A DNA stretch of 64,000 nucleotides from positions 2,976,001 to 3,040,000 of the forward strand of contig JBBMOL010000039.1 in the NCBI GenBank assembly GCA_037954665.1, written 5' to 3'. The notes below the pieces were generated by a model, which was not told where the DNA came from, searched no databases, and saw only the letters and a program-made list of their open reading frames with translations. Origin of the DNA: Laguncularia racemosa. Lineage: Eukaryota; Streptophyta; Magnoliopsida; Myrtales; Combretaceae. Shown here one piece after another: positions 37,180 to 51,240 of this stretch; within the stretch, counting starts at the first letter, position 1, and each line of letters starts with the position of its first letter. The translations under genes and the position numbers were made by a program.

Positions 37180-38760
37180 ATACATTAGCATGAATTTTTA
37201 AGCCTAAGTCCCACCATGCATATCATTTTTTTAAGGATATCTAAGGTATGACCATCATAACCAGCTAATATGCATAAGGCTTCCATGCTAGTAGATACTT
37301 AAGGAATAATAATCTATCAAAAAGAAAGAGATTATCTACAAGTTCAAGTGGGGCACAATTATTATAACCCACTTTGGTAATCCTTCTAAGATAGTTTCAC
37401 TCAGCATAATTCCCAATCTATAGAGACCTCCCAGTGGAATACTTGGCATTCTAAAGCTAGGCTAGTCATCCTACAAAGATACCTATAAGGGTTCAGCAAA
37501 ATTACAGCTCCAAAGTGGCAAGGAACATGCATTATACGTTAATCACTCTCAAAGAAGGTATATTTATTCAAAATGTAATGTAGTAAATCAAATGTCATCT
37601 GCATGATATTAGAGAAAACCACTCCACTCTAATCTAGGTTTCAAGGAGTTTCCATGATTGCACTTAATAGGATTCCACCAATACCCAAGCCTGTGCACTA
37701 GATTAGTTCACCCTCCCTAAGACCATTTTAGACTATCTTTAGATAGCTTCTACTATGGTTGCAACCTCTTTTCCTGTCTTTGTAGTTTAGTATAGTTAGA
37801 AGAAGGTAACTTTACGAACCTCACTCAATGGATGGTGCCCGGTGGAATAGAGTTGCAAGAGATGCTATATACGTCCAATTGATAAACCTCAAGTTAAATT
37901 CTTAGATTCATTATTAAAGGATGTGCAATCAATAAATCAATCCAAAGAAGAGTAGGTGTAGTGACAAATATTCAAACCAAGCCAATCAATTTAGTAGCAT
38001 TACAACAAAGATATTCACTACATGCACACAAACAAGCTAGCTACAACCACAAGTAGTATATTGATTGATAGTTCCTTGTTAAAAGGAAAATATAACTTCA
38101 CTAAAGCAAGCCACTTACTTGAAGTGGGTCTTGCGACTAATTCAAAAGATAGTGATTCCTAAGAAAACAATAGTTTTTTAGTTAAAATTAAATTTCTATA
38201 GTAAAAGATTTCACTATCAATAGTAAGTAGGTGTATTTTATTACCTAGAATAGTGACATTTTTATAGTGATGTAAGTTTTATTGTTGATGCATTTCTTTA
38301 AGACTTCTTTTAGTGGGGCCATATAAGAGATACCATAATAATTTAATTTGAAAGTTATGGATTCTTAATTTAAAAAAGAATATTCTAAAAACTGGCATTT
38401 TAGCACAATTTTGACCTGAACTTGTGAAAAATATTGAAAATATTAGACATTTCATATTAATTCTTGAAAATTTACAAGATGAAGGTAATACTATGATGGA
38501 CTTACCATAGAAGAAATGGCGTGAAACAACAAGGTTTAAAACCCATAGAATTTCCAAACTATACTAGCTACCACCACCCTACGGCCACCAGCACCTTCTC
38601 AAGCTTGTTGGTCGCCTAGGAAAGATTATGGAGAGCCACTAGAAATTTTGTAGTGATTTTAGGAAGCTCAAAGAGCTGTATGCATAAATAACTTAGCTAA
38701 GGGCGGAATTTATAGTGTTTTAATCAAACTTGTAAAATTATTTTTATTTACTGAATGGAG
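37180..38760 (-). mobile_element. LTR-like relic, antisense
   Basis: Composition and phrase order resemble antisense LTRs: 'cctcactcaatggatgg' near 37819, a GC-richer leader near 38570-38690, and on the minus strand a TATA-like CACTATAAATTCCGCC near 38704. No TG..CA ends or target duplication could be fixed. Confidence 0.3.
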
Positions 38761-39000
38761 AAAAAAATCTGAAAAAAATACAGTTGCTTTATAACGTTTT
38801 TACACATCTCCACCAAATTTTGCATAATTTTATGACGTTTGTTCAATGTTTTACAAATTTTTGACACCTTAATGTGATTTTTCTGTAATTTTCTAATGCA
38901 AATTAATCATGATAAACATTATACACGTGTTTTTCACCTTTTTCACTTCTGGACTAAATTATTTACCATATCTATTGATGTGTTTTGTCTTGTTTTTGCT

Positions 39001-39216
39001 AATTGTTATAATCTTATATAGTTTTAAGGGAATTTTATTTATTTCACATTTTTTTTATTAATATTCTAACTTTATAATAACTTTACAGAATCCTATTACT
39101 TACATATTAATTGTTATAATCTTATATAGTTTTAAGGGAATTTTATTTATTTCACATTTTTTTTATTAATATTCTAACTTTATAATAACTTTACAGAATC
39201 CTATTACTTACATATT
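39001..39216. repeat. Identical 108-bp tandem duplication
   Basis: The block from AATTGTTATAATCTTATATA at 39001 is repeated base for base from 39109. Identity in otherwise fast-decaying DNA implies a very recent duplication, or an assembly artefact. Confidence 0.95.
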
Positions 39217-39239
39217 AACTTTGCAGGGTCGATTCATTA

Positions 39240-41099
39240 TATTATTATGCTCCTCATACAAGAGACCCCAATTTATTAGGCTATTAAGTGTCTTTTACCT
39301 TATTTTACTATTTACTAATTATTATTTTATTTTTCTCTTTATGATTTTTTATTTACCACTAGGGACAAGGGTGTCTTTTCATCCTTCCTTGTTACGTTAA
39401 GTATTAGCAATAAAACTTTCAATTTTACTATGGTGAGAAATCCCTTTTATTACTTCCCTGTTTTCTATTATAGCTTAAAGGTTTATTGATTATCCTTAAT
39501 TTTTATGTTTTATTTTATCATGTTATTATGTAGTTTTCTTAATTAATTCTAACATATAAATATTAAGTCTATGGTTCGATTTAAAGCTTTACCTCAAGTT
39601 TTATTTAATCCTATCAGGTTAATTATATAAGGATTTGTAGCGTTTTAAATTGATATATTAACAAAAATTACCAACCCATAAAAGATGAACTCGCTAAATG
39701 CAAACCATATCCCAAGTTAGCTCAGCGCTCCACCTTCGGCATCTCGCTCCACAATATTTGCGAATCAAACGCTCCAACGATTATATGCCTGTTTAAGCGC
39801 TAAATGAATTTTCCGTATGTGGCGGTTGTGCTTAAGTGTACGAGAGCAAGTTGGTGTTTGTCCGAGGATGTAATGGTGAAGGTCTGATTGTGAGTTTCTT
39901 AACTCTATAATGCTTCTCCCTCACCCATTACAGTAGGAACCTCCAATCTTTTGAAAAAGAGAGATGCTAATTGGAAGGATCAAGTTGAAGTATTCGTTGT
40001 TTACAATCACATAAAGGAGTCAAAGCAAAAATGATATATTTCAGATGGATGTTAAAAGGATTTTGCCCCAATCGTATTTGACCCAAGATAAGTAATTAAA
40101 TTGACTTTTCCTTGAAAGCATATAGAAACATCAGATTGATCAATCAAGAGGGGCATGAGGAGTTAATGATATAGATAGGAATGAAGATGGAAGATATAAT
40201 AGAAATTGGTCCCATCTCTATGGTTAAGTTGTTCAATGAATAATTAAGTTTATAAATTAAGATGGGTAATACCGATAGTTGCCGAAGACTGATTCGGCAT
40301 CTAGCAATTGAAATTCACCAAAATGACTGAAGCGATATACTACAGCATTACTGCATCTATAAATGTTATTCTTAATCGACTTTTTGTTAGCTCTAGGAGT
40401 AGAAAAGTGGATTTAACGGCTGACCTATATCTCAACCCAGGTTAGCCCCTAGATCAATGTAAGTTAATCCGCTTAATAAGTGGGCTTAAATTTCCTACCC
40501 AATTCATATAATTTTTTTACAGTTAAACGAGTTAATCCATATTAACCTACAAGCTAATAAATCAACCCATATTTTTTTTTTTTACCTTTTTAAAGTTAAA
40601 TAAACCAATATAAAACACAAGCTGAAATTTTACAGCTCAACCTGCATTTTTTATAGATTAAACAAGCCGACTCACACAGTCCACTCCGCTTACACAACCC
40701 TAATTAACACATGCTATTTAATTGCTTATGCAAACACACCATGAAACTTCACAAGTTAATTTACATGATCCCGCTTCCCCTCTACTCAAAATTATAGATA
40801 ACCTTCCAAAACTTTTAAGATGTAGATACATACCTTGAAATTTTAAATGTAATAATTAACTCTCCTATAGTTTGACAAATTAATAAAATGAAGAACATTT
40901 ATTATTTGAGTCTCAAAATACACATAATGGTTAAAGTTTAGAAAGATACTAAAACACATTTTGATAAACTTAATATAATGTTTCTTCACTAAAATTAAAG
41001 GATTATTTATAATTTTAGAGATTATTTATCAATTTATTAAAGTTCAAAGATTATTTACAATATTCAAAAATTCAAAAATATATCCACACTATAGATGAT
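39240..41099. other. Intergenic DNA, mixed composition
   Basis: A somewhat GC-richer patch at 39690-39900 ('ctcagcgctccaccttcgg') contains no supported ORF. A block at 40420-40690 of 'gttaatccatattaacc' phrases looks like an old MITE. Nothing else is recognised. Confidence 0.4.
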
Positions 41100-43440
41100 T
41101 GTTTGCAATTTCCCCCTGCCCTTTTTTCCCCCAAACGGTTTCTCATATTTGGTGTGCTCCATATTCTCACCCAGCAATAATAGATGGTAGCAAGATGCCA
41201 AGACCCAACTCTCTTTTACCCCCAGCCAAATAATTTTCTCTAAGGAGAGAAGGGGAGGGATTTTGTACCCCTCTCCTAGTTGTCTAGCAACGTAGTACCA
41301 GTGCTACCGGTCCAAAGACATGTTGGTTCGACCATGGTTGGTATCCAAGTTAAAGACCTGTTTTCTTTGGCATGTCTATGTCAAGCCCCCATAGTCACAT
41401 AACTCACAAGTCACTGTGCACATTACCATAGTAACAGGAGGTTGTGATGAATTTGCCCATCTTTTAGCCAGCATCGAGTTTTAGTCTTTGTTAGCTCCAG
41501 GCGAATGACAATATGAGACTCAAAACATAACAGAGAAAAGCCCTCCATGAAACATCAGACAAGTTGCCACTTTCAAGAACTAGTATAGCAAATCAACACG
41601 CCTTCTGCTCCCTTCAAAAGATTGCCACAACCTCTTCCCAAGGTGGAAGCTGATTTCGCCCAAATAATCCTGTTGAACATTCAGCTGAAAGATCGAACAA
41701 TTCTTCTGTTGACATCATCTCCAAATTATTTTAGGTGGTATATCCTAAGCTTATTAATGAAAATCCAATGCTTATTTTAGTTTCTTGTCATGCTAATCCA
41801 GCCATCAACAGCCTATGCCACAGCTTAATTCACTTCTTCCAAGCTGGCTGCACTCACTGTCATTAAACACCATCCACCAGGGCCCAACAACAGCTGACTC
41901 ACCATCAATTGAATAAGATTGCTTTCACTCAAGGAAGGCAGACCACCCTCCAAGCCTATATATTGCTTAGCAAAGAGATCACTAGAAGAAAAGGAGGAAG
42001 GACCCTATCTTGGGAGTGCATAGCAGAACCTGAGATCCGATGTTGCAAATCCTTGCACCAGCCTCTTTCCTTCCAACATCTCCCTACTTCAACCCACTGT
42101 TCATTGTAGTCTCACCCAACGTTCATCCCTTCCCTTCACCAGAAATGACTCAACCTTGTTGAGCATTCTATTGTGCCATTAAAACCTGTCCACGAAGGCC
42201 AATTCCATACCAACAATGGGGCATGCCAGGCTAAATAGTTTAACCCATAGGACAAGGACAACAAACAAATAGATAGCTTACCCACACAAGAAAATTCCAT
42301 AGAATGAATCCAAATTGCATCTATGACATTTTATATATTGTGGCAAGTAACTGAAAGGCCGAGATTATCATATATGTGAAACAGACTAATTTCAAATGAT
42401 CGCAAGCAGCAATCTCTTCTTATTACACTTCATTCCATTTGAACTCCTTTTCTTTTCCACTCTGCTTTTCTGATCAGTTTTTACCCATTTCTCCTCTATT
42501 ATAAATCAAATAGCGGACTAAATCATGCTTCCTGACAAAAAGTTGCAGTTAAACTAAAATGCTAAACATGATAGAAAACAAACATTGTTATAGCAATCTA
42601 CAACTCACAAGACATCCTAAATAATCACAAATTATTAAACCCACAGAAGCATACCGCTAAGATTTATTAAAAGAAACAATTTTTAAAACCCCAAAAATAA
42701 AAGGAAAAAAAAAAAAGAAGAAAACACATTTTTTTTCAAAAATACACAAAACCCAAACTGGGGAGAAATAAAAATGCCATTTGAGGGGAGATTACAACAT
42801 TGAGCTCACACAATAATGTATATCAAGTTTGGGGAAAAGAGAAAAAAACCGATAAGTTTAAAATAGAAAAGGCATAATTACACAATATTTGCAAAAACAA
42901 CCAAAATCCAGATGTTGATCTCAAAACCTATTAAGGAGAGATTAAGAAATTGAGCCTTCAGAAGTAAAATAAAATCATCACTAGGCTCAAAGAGAAGCGA
43001 GAGGCAGTGAGCCATTAGAGAAGAAGGGAATGAGAAAACGAGCAGCGAATGGAAATTTCAGATTGAAAACTATTATTATATGGATTAAATTAGAGGAACA
43101 TCATGAACCTCTCAGGCTTGGCGTTTCATCCACATGTTCTCCAATCGCCGCTTCTAGTTCTTCTTCCCCTTTCCTCTCCCTTCACCGCCAACAACAGCTA
43201 CCCTCTAGAAAACCCTAAACCACTGAGCCCTAACCTTGATGGTGTAATATGCCGACTTTGTTTTCTCTTGGAGCGGACAAAATTAACTCCTGGCTGTTAA
43301 CTGTTTCGAGGCAAAACGAACAGCCCGACCCGAGATTTGGAAAGATTCGAACCGTTTTCATTTTCCGTTTTATTTCTTCTTTCCCATACATTCCATGTCT
43401 ATTATTACCGGAATTTTTTGTGTTCTCGTCCATATTTTGT
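41100..43440. other. GC-richer single-copy-like block, possible noncoding transcript
   Basis: This 2.3-kb block has GC content closer to gene DNA and no transposon signs, but the longest ORFs are only 60-68 codons in both directions. Near 43340 the plus strand has 'cagcccgacccgag', a motif class common in promoters of plant housekeeping genes, and 43160-43230 contains 'ctctagaaaaccctaaacc', which on the minus strand is a typical 'ggtttagggttttctag' 5' leader. A plus-strand ORF at 43103 starts MNLSGLAFHPHVLQSPLLV, resembling a signal or transit peptide. I cannot choose between a lncRNA on the minus strand and a short gene on the plus strand. Confidence 0.3.
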
Positions 43441-43758
43441 AGCAGACTGATGTAGTCTTAATTATATCATTAAATTATATATTAATAATAAAGATTTATA
43501 TAGAAATTTAATGTATATATATATAAAATAATAGTAAAATTAAATATTAAACCAATTTTATTAAAATAATAAATAAAAACATATATAATTTTATTTATTT
43601 GTTAATAGTTACAATCCTTCAATTTTTTTCCCACTATTTAAGAATTCTCCCACATACCACCCCACTTTATATCTTAATTACTCTCTCCCCTCCACTTTTT
43701 CAATTATTCTAAGTTTCTTCTTCATTTTTTTCCACTATTTCATATATTAATATAGCAA

Positions 43759-43763
<5 letters not shown>

Positions 43764-43802
<39 letters not shown>
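43764..43802. repeat. (TA)n microsatellite
   Basis: About 19 TA units, followed by 'ttatacctgcgcatcgtaga', which resembles a decayed Helitron hairpin. Confidence 0.95.
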
Positions 43803-43807
<5 letters not shown>

Positions 43808-44376
43808 CCTGCGCATCGTAGATATACATTTGTTAGTGTTCTTACAAGTTGCAATAGACAAAAACCAATATTTTTTTTTTCATTATATATGTATATTGGT
43901 ATCTTCTCGAAGAACAAATTTGGCCAAAAAAATCATTTTCTAACAATGTACACCATTATTCACAGCGAGGATAATTACATAAATCGAAAGTGGTTATATT
44001 ACACATTCATGTACATACACACGTATATGCTATGTACCCTATGTACATGTATGTAACTTTTTGTAATATATTAAGTGATGATTGAGGATATGGTGGATAG
44101 AATAGGCATCCTGCATCCTTTCTCATGGTTATACGTTTTGAGAAATTTGGAATTCAAACTTATCCTATAATACCTAATACATATGTACCATAAAATTTGT
44201 ACATTTACGATACTCTATAGAGCCTATGTTTTTTTTGTTTTTTTAAATACCTATTTTAAGTCAAAATATTGTAGCACATAGAAATTTGGATAAGACAGTC
44301 ACATGTATACTGCATGTATAAACACTACATATGGTCAAAAAAAAGTTACATGAGATGGTACATGAGGGATGACTAA
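43803..44376. other. AT-rich intergenic DNA
   Basis: Contains several 'tgtacat' phrases at 44005-44055, no gene. Confidence 0.5.
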
Positions 44377-46269
44377 TGTCCTATTTAGTTAATTGTAATA
44401 ATAATTTTATTCTCTCCTTATTTCTTTTGGAATTACTATTACAATATTTAGTTAATTTTGATCCTTAATACTAATTCCACAAAGAATTGATATTACAAAA
44501 TATATTGTATTGGAATTCTTTACTTGAAATCATGAATTGCAACTCCACACTTTATTATTTTTCTTTCTCCCTAAAATAACCTCATCTAATTAACATATTT
44601 ACATCGTTTACCCAAAAAAATCTAAAACAAAAGTTCCTCAAAGTCAAGAACAAAAAAAGAGATTGAGCAAACCTTACTCATCTCTACCACCCTCTCTCTC
44701 TATACCTAAAGGAGATGCAATCATTGGTGAACCTTGCTCTCTCAATCTACTTAACAAATGAGTTGCACTTGGAGAGCGAAGCTCATTAGAGTCTCTCTCT
44801 CTCCCTCGCACTTGACAAAGTAGCTACACTCAAAGAGATAACAGTATTTAGCGCCAACTGCCAATCACTTTTGATGAAGATCTAGTGAGCTATTAAAATC
44901 ATATTTTATATCCTTGCTACCTTCTTGTATTAGTAATTTTCTTCATCTTCAACGGGTATTATTAACTTATATTGTGCTCTATTTATTTGTTTCTTTTCAA
45001 TAATTAAATTTTTGCTATGTTATAGCTAATTTGAAAGTTAAATAGTCAAAAGTTTAAGTACATACACTTATATTACATTTATCCTTAAAAAGGGAGAAAG
45101 AGAGAGAGGGAAAAAGAAAAAGAACTAAGAAACTAAGGAAAAATGTCAGTTGTTTTACATCATTATTTTTTTTTTTTTAGGGGTGGTGGGGTGTTTAATA
45201 TAATTATTAAATCATGGATGTCTTGGTATTCAAAATGGTAATCCTTATCAAAAGTAAGGATAACTTTTCCTTTCGATATTAATATTACATTATTTATAAG
45301 TATATTGGCAAAACCTAACCAACACAGATATTGAGAAAGAAAAAAAAGATTGTGGAATTGGTTTGACAAGTTTTAGATTATTTTACATTCAATTTGATTG
45401 TCAATTGGTGTACAAATACTAGCCTCCTCAATAGGTTCGAGAGAAGAATATCTATATGACAATACACATTTTAGTGGACATAAGATCTCCAACACCAAGG
45501 ATGTATTCTATATTGTAGAGAACTAAAGCTAATTTTTTTTACTTTATTTGGTTTATTGTTGCTCTCTTATTCCTTATGTTGTTGCCCCTTTTTTTATGAT
45601 GAGTGGCTTGCTGGTTGTTCCGATGAATTTAAGTTGGTACATGTTGAATCGAAGGTTGAATCCATAATGGAGATTTGTATGTGTTTATATGAAGTTGCTA
45701 AAATCACAATTTGACAATCTCTTGAAAGTAATTTTGACTTTATGATTGTCATAAATGTTTAAACAAATTTTATACACGATTTTTTAAATAAATTAAAGCG
45801 ACCATGTTGCTTATTAGTAGCTAAGTTTGTTCTTCCATCCTTGCTTTTGATTATTAAGTATAGGAAATTCAAGTTTTCATAAATTACACTCTATATTACT
45901 TAACTATTTGTGTGATATAATACATGTGCTTATGTATTAAGAAGATGAAAGTTTGCTAGATAATTGAAAGTATAGTTCCCCATTAGCTAGCCCTGTAATT
46001 TTAGACCAAATAGTTGACATGTTTATCATTTTTTCATAAGTTTATTATCTTTTTGCAATGTCGGAGCAAACAAAGTTGCACCTCAATGAATCAGAAAGGA
46101 AAAAGAAATTTACTTACTTCCTTTTGGCTTTATGAGTGGAATGTTGTAACATTGCCATCAGTTTATATTTTTGTTGCATGCCTTGACATTGCATACCTAT
46201 CATCATCAAGTCCAGCCTTATAAATTAAACTTCTATCAACTTCATCAATACATAAAGAGACTTGTTTAT

Positions 46270-47400
46270 AGCGATGACTTAACATGCGTATTAAATAACT
46301 AATATTGGATAGGCATGCATTTTTTAAACTTTGTGAAATGTTGAAGGGTGTAATAGGGTTAAGACCAACTAAGAATTTACTTACATATGAGCAAGTCGTA
46401 ACATTCTTGCGTATACCTGCCCATCATGCAAAACAATAGAGTGATTACACATAATTTTAAGAGGTCTAGAGTAATGGTTGGTTGATATTTCCATAATGTA
46501 TTGAATGCCACTTTACGACTAAGTAACCAACTTTTCAAGAAGCTTGAACCAGTTCCCAAGAATTGAACCAATGATCAATGGAAGTTTTTTAAGGTAAGTG
46601 AGCCACTATAGACCTTTTCATCACACAGAGATGCTAGCATATTAAAATTGTAACCTTTTTTTTTTTTTCTTTTTTATGAAGAATTGTCTTGGCACTTTAG
46701 ATGGAACATATATTTGAATTAAAGTGCCAATGAAAGACAAACCTCCATATAAAACTCAAAAAAATAAGATTGCCCCTAATGTGTTGGGTGTATATACACT
46801 AGATATACACTTTGTTTATATGTTGCCTAGATGGAAAGGTTCTATTGTAGAAAGTAAAATTCTTCAAGGTGCTATAATTAGGAGGAATTTTCTTAAAATT
46901 TCATAGGGTATGACTTGTCAAGTTCTCCCAACTTTAAATTTGTCCCAATTAACACTATCTCAATTAAAACTATAACACATTTTCTACCCTTCATATTGGA
47001 TTCTACTATCTATTAGATGAAGGTTATCCCAATGGTAAGGGCTTCCTTGCACCATTTAGATCACCTAAGATCTATAGAAGAATTATTAACTTAAGACATG
47101 CATTTGCTTGGAATGTGATTGAGAGATGCTTTAGTTTGCTTAAAATGAGATGGAGTATTCTTAAAAGCCATCATTTTATCTAATGAGAATCCATAATTGA
47201 GTTATACTGGCTTGTCATTTACTCCACAACTTCATTAGGAGACTAATAACCTCTAATCTCCTTAAGGCACATGTAGATGTTGTAGAGGAAAACATTGTGG
47301 ACAATAGAAATGATTTCATAATGACATAGGGAAACAATGATGGATGGAGTAATTGGAGGTTGTAGTTAGCTAATCAAATGTTTAGTGATTGGAGTAAATA
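46270..47400 (+). pseudogene. PIF/Harbinger transposase (DDE_Tnp_4) pseudogene
   Basis: Reading across frameshifts, the N-terminal helical domain is recognisable (phrases GLRPTKNLLTYEQVVTFL, FHNVLNATLRL, LEPVPKN), followed by NCLGTLDGTYI with the first catalytic D near 46700. An open piece at 46724-46906 reads MKDKPPYKTQKNKIAPNVLG and ends near RRNFLKIS; in it the second acidic position, D-S in relatives, reads E-S. The third, NVIERCFSLLKMRWSIL, keeps E near 47128. The closing phrase LANQMFSDWSK ends at 47399. Several stops are present. Intact relatives are nuclear nucleases that cut at TIRs with the help of the Myb-like protein. Confidence 0.9.
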
Positions 47401-47639
47401 AACATATATTTCCAATTGTAATATGTTTGAATTTTAGCTATTCTTATTGTAATATATTTGGATTTCTTTGTAACTTCATCCTGTCTTATTGAATGTTTTT
47501 CTAAAATGTACATTGATATGTGAAATATTGTTTGTCTCATTATTGTATGAGATGTTCTTACCAATGTCATGTCATAACGTTTTGTTATGTATATCAATTT
47601 TATAATGTCCCATACAGGTACCTGCAAGGAAGAGGTGCA

Positions 47640-48430
47640 ATCTACACAAGTGAATGCTAGACCTAATAAATAGATTAGGAGAAAGTGGGCAATAATTGAG
47701 GATGATGCAACAGTTGCATGTATGATAGAGTTACATAACATTAGGACACATAATGCCAACATTGGGTTTCGAAGTGGATATCTCTTTGAACTAAAGAGGA
47801 TGCTAAGTGTGAGAATGCCCAATTATTGTTTAAAAGATAAACCATGCATAGAGTTATGGATTAGAACTCTGAAAAACGACTGGAGTATAGTATATGGGAA
47901 ATTATCTAGTAGATTTAGTTGGGATCCAAATAAGAAAATGGTAGCAACAGAAAAAGCAAGCGTAGGTAACTTATGTAATGGTATGTTTTATATGATTTTT
48001 TTTATGATAAATTATCAATCATATGTTTTACTCATACATACTTTCTAATTTCTTCTTTCATTATTTTCAAGCCACAAAGATGTCGCTGCATTTATGAATA
48101 GGAGTTTCCACACCTAAAGGAGTTGTCCATGATATATACAAAAGATTGTGCCATGAGCTAAAATACACATATAGCCGAGGATGTCATCAAGGAGTTAGAA
48201 AGATAGGAAGCAACACTAGAGGAGATGGTAAGAGGTCCCATCAAGAGATGAAGCTGATGAGATCTCCCTCCATCAAAGTGCTACTTGGCCTAATGCAAAA
48301 AAGGAGGAAAACCATGTTTAGAGCGGGCACAATAGAGGTGTTGTCATCTACTGTTAAGAGCTTTGAATTTGAAATGCAAGAAATAAGAACTACTATAAAA
48401 AAATGTTGTGCAATGTTTGACAATAGATAA
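47640..48430 (+). pseudogene. Myb/SANT-like accessory protein of the Harbinger element
   Basis: After RRKWAIIEDDATVACM at about 47680 comes the rest of a Myb/SANT-like DNA-binding domain: IELHNIRTHNANIGFRSGYL, MLSVRMPNYCLKDKP, RTLKNDWSIVYGKLS and FSWDPNKKMV. An intron-like gap with GGTAACTTATG near 47966 may separate it from SHKDVAAFMNRSF near 48072, which starts the C-terminal half. Stops in that half (for example after RSFHT) and frame changes break the gene. In relatives this protein binds subterminal DNA and is needed with the transposase. Here it lies about 240 bp downstream of it on the same strand. Confidence 0.85.
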
Positions 48431-50849
48431 GGTAAGAATAAAAGTAGAGGAAATGATCATTTTCCTTCAAACCATTGATGGACTATGTATAAAGCTTTAA
48501 TCAAGTTCCCAAATCGGCTACAAAATGTTGTAGTACTTTATAAAATCCAACTAGAACATCATCTAATCTATCTAAGAATGTTATTGGAGAATAGTTTACT
48601 TATGTTTAAATTACGATAGAATCCTTTTGGAAGCTATGTTAGCACGCTTTTGGAAGACATTTGGTGTGTATGGTTGTAATTGATGTATATAGGTCTTAAT
48701 TATGGCATATACCCGTATCATGTTGTTATTGGAAATAGTTAGATCACTCTGTTAAGTGCTAACAGAAAGTGAAAAGACTTAAGATAGTTATTTTATCAAG
48801 CACCTACTCATTAAGGTTGCGTGAAATCGATGAAAATGTCGATTAATGAGTATTGTATTTTTATCATTTTGTGAAAGCAAACTCTTTAACTTTTTCAAAT
48901 AATATGTGTGCTCAATTGTATAGTTGTACATGTAGTAATGTGCTGTGATGTTGTGTATTGGTGGTGTAAGTATGGTAATGTGATGCCAAGGAGTGCTGGA
49001 AGTGTTGTACTGTGAAAGAATATGCTAAGTTGCTCTACCATGTTCTCACATGCTTTGTGATGAAGTTGGATGATATGTGATTCTAGTACAGTGGTGAAAT
49101 TGTTATCATGTTATTTACTTTATAGTTTAAAATTGCTTAGTAACAACATGTCTGATGGTGCATATTATATTGCATTAGGACAACTCTATTCTCATGGTTT
49201 TCTCATGTTCTAGTGTGGATTCTATTAAAGAATGTTCAATTGGCACTTATTTTTTCAATTACTTTTTTCTAAACTTAGTTATTAGCCTTTGTGTCTAAAT
49301 ACAAATGTTAAGTACAAGTTGTCTTAATTATCCAAACAATGTAGAATTCCTCTTACAACATAAATGCCAAGTAGGAAAGTTGTTGCACTAGTAACGCATT
49401 TACAAGGTAAAAGTTAATAGCATATTTCTAACCTTTAACAGAATATAGATCAAAACTATTGCAATCTTTATACTTGGTTGCATTTGAAGAACATCTCTTT
49501 TTGAAAATGCCATTAGAACAATATTCACCGGCTCTAATTTGTAACTTTTGAAAGTTTTCCACAAGACTGGAGAAGAAGCTTCTTTCCAAACCAGTTTTAT
49601 AAGATGAAATCATCTTGCAACAACTAATAAATCAAAACAATTTTTTTTTAAAAAAAAAAAAAAGACCACCACCAATAAGACCATCCAAAGTCGTCACTAG
49701 TATTAAAGCGTGAATTGTAAATCCAAGATAAACCAAAAGGCATTGTATTACACCATTCCTTCATTTTGGACAAATAATTGTGGTCAGCAGTTTTATTACT
49801 CTCCATTAAAAAATATAGAGCTAGAGCAACAAGTCTAATGCAAACGTAACCTCTCAAGTTGCATCAATATCATAAGAGAAAAGTGAACGTCCAAAGGCCA
49901 TACTAAATCATCTGTGTGATCTTTTATATAGGAAAGGGAAATGATATTTTTCAAATTGAACAATTGAGTAAACAAAATGTATATAGGGTGTGTTAATATC
50001 TTTTTAGGTGTGTAAATATTGCATCCTTAAGAAGCATATGTAATTCTGATAACAAAGGCATAAGAGATATTTCATTCCTTTTTTTTTTTGTGATATAGTT
50101 TCCTACAATTTTCATTCTAACATTGGTTTTGCTTATTGTTGAAGTATGTATGTAGAAGCAAATGATTGCACTATTAACATCAAGCAACAACACAAGTGTT
50201 AAAATATGATCAAGCAAAAAATTACAATTTTTCAAAAGAGTATTTTAGTCTATGATGTAGAGTATTTATTTTCACCATCAACATAGGCATTAGAATTTGA
50301 TCAAGATATGGTTGAGTTTCTTATAAAGTCTATCCCTTATGATAATGCATCATTAGCTAGTAACCATCCTCTTTATATTTTACCTAACATAGTCAAGATA
50401 AGTAGAGATTCTAATTTTGCAATTGCATCATGAAACTAGAAATGAAATGATAGATTTGAACAACATATCTCTTATCATATGAGGAGTAAGTACAAGGAGA
50501 AGTCATGAAATATGAATTGCCTCACCTACAAGGCTTCATTATAGCCATTTAAATTGCTTTGTCCTATTGTGGGTTTCCTAAGCATTACTTGTTGCTCTCT
50601 ATTTGTTAAATACATGTTTCTTACCTTATTAGGGCTCTTGTCAACTAACAAGAGTAGAGTTGCTTGGAACCTTAATTGTAGTTGCAACGGGGATTAACAA
50701 TTTTTTTCTATCTACTTTATAGTGGATAATGATGTCTAGTTGCTTAGGTTCAATTACTTCTTTTAGTTCAAAAGGGAATAACATAGGCTCTCACTATGGG
50801 GAATGATGTATAGTTGTATCATCTTGGAAGCCAGGATCATTTGGAAGAA
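48431..50849. other. Harbinger interior without recognisable genes
   Basis: Open patches at 49428-49613 and 49648-49857 on the minus strand (the latter with GYVCIRLVALALYFLMES) look somewhat protein-like, but I do not recognise them. The rest is AT-rich. Confidence 0.35.
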
Positions 50850-51240
50850 GGTTTCTTTGATATCTTAAGTATTAGGTATGGATTTACTCCATATTAAGTT
50901 TCCCATATTCATCTCTTATTCTATTTGAAGTAAACCCATCCGTTTTACAATATGTCGATGGGAGATAACTACAAGTTCTTTCAATGGCAAGATTCTCCAA
51001 CATGTGCTTATTGCCTTGAGTGTGGAAAGAAGGTTTTAGGATGGATTGTGAAGTTGGATCATAAGTTAGAGAAGCATAAGTAGAAAACAATGAAACTTGA
51101 GCATGAGTTATATCTTTCATAGGAAAGGGAAATGGGGCTTCGCTCCAAGAATAAATTCTTGGGATCTAAAGAAAGGATGTTGCAAAGACTATTATGTGTG
51201 TTGGGATTGATCAATATTGTAATGATCATTTGCTATATTA
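50850..51240 (+). pseudogene. GRF-type zinc-finger protein relic
   Basis: The plus strand reads RFYNMSM-like sequence, then GDNYKFFQWQDSPTCAYCLE at 50962-51020, the second half of a plant GRF zinc finger (N-P-G-R-x-F-Y, C/K-F-F-x-W-x-D, then C). A coiled, lysine/glutamate-rich part follows (VKLDHKLEKHK, stop, MKLEHELYLS), then a C-terminal hydrophobic segment LLCVLGLINIVMIICYII, which matches the short plant GRF proteins ending in a membrane helix. A frameshift near 50950 and several stops disable it. Such genes are often found beside plant transposons. Its place inside the Harbinger boundaries could mean cargo or a later nested insertion. Confidence 0.6.

Noticed and set aside
47382..47822. 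146-codon minus-strand ORF
   Set aside because: Overlaps the Myb/SANT-like relic and the transposase end, which are recognisable on the plus strand.
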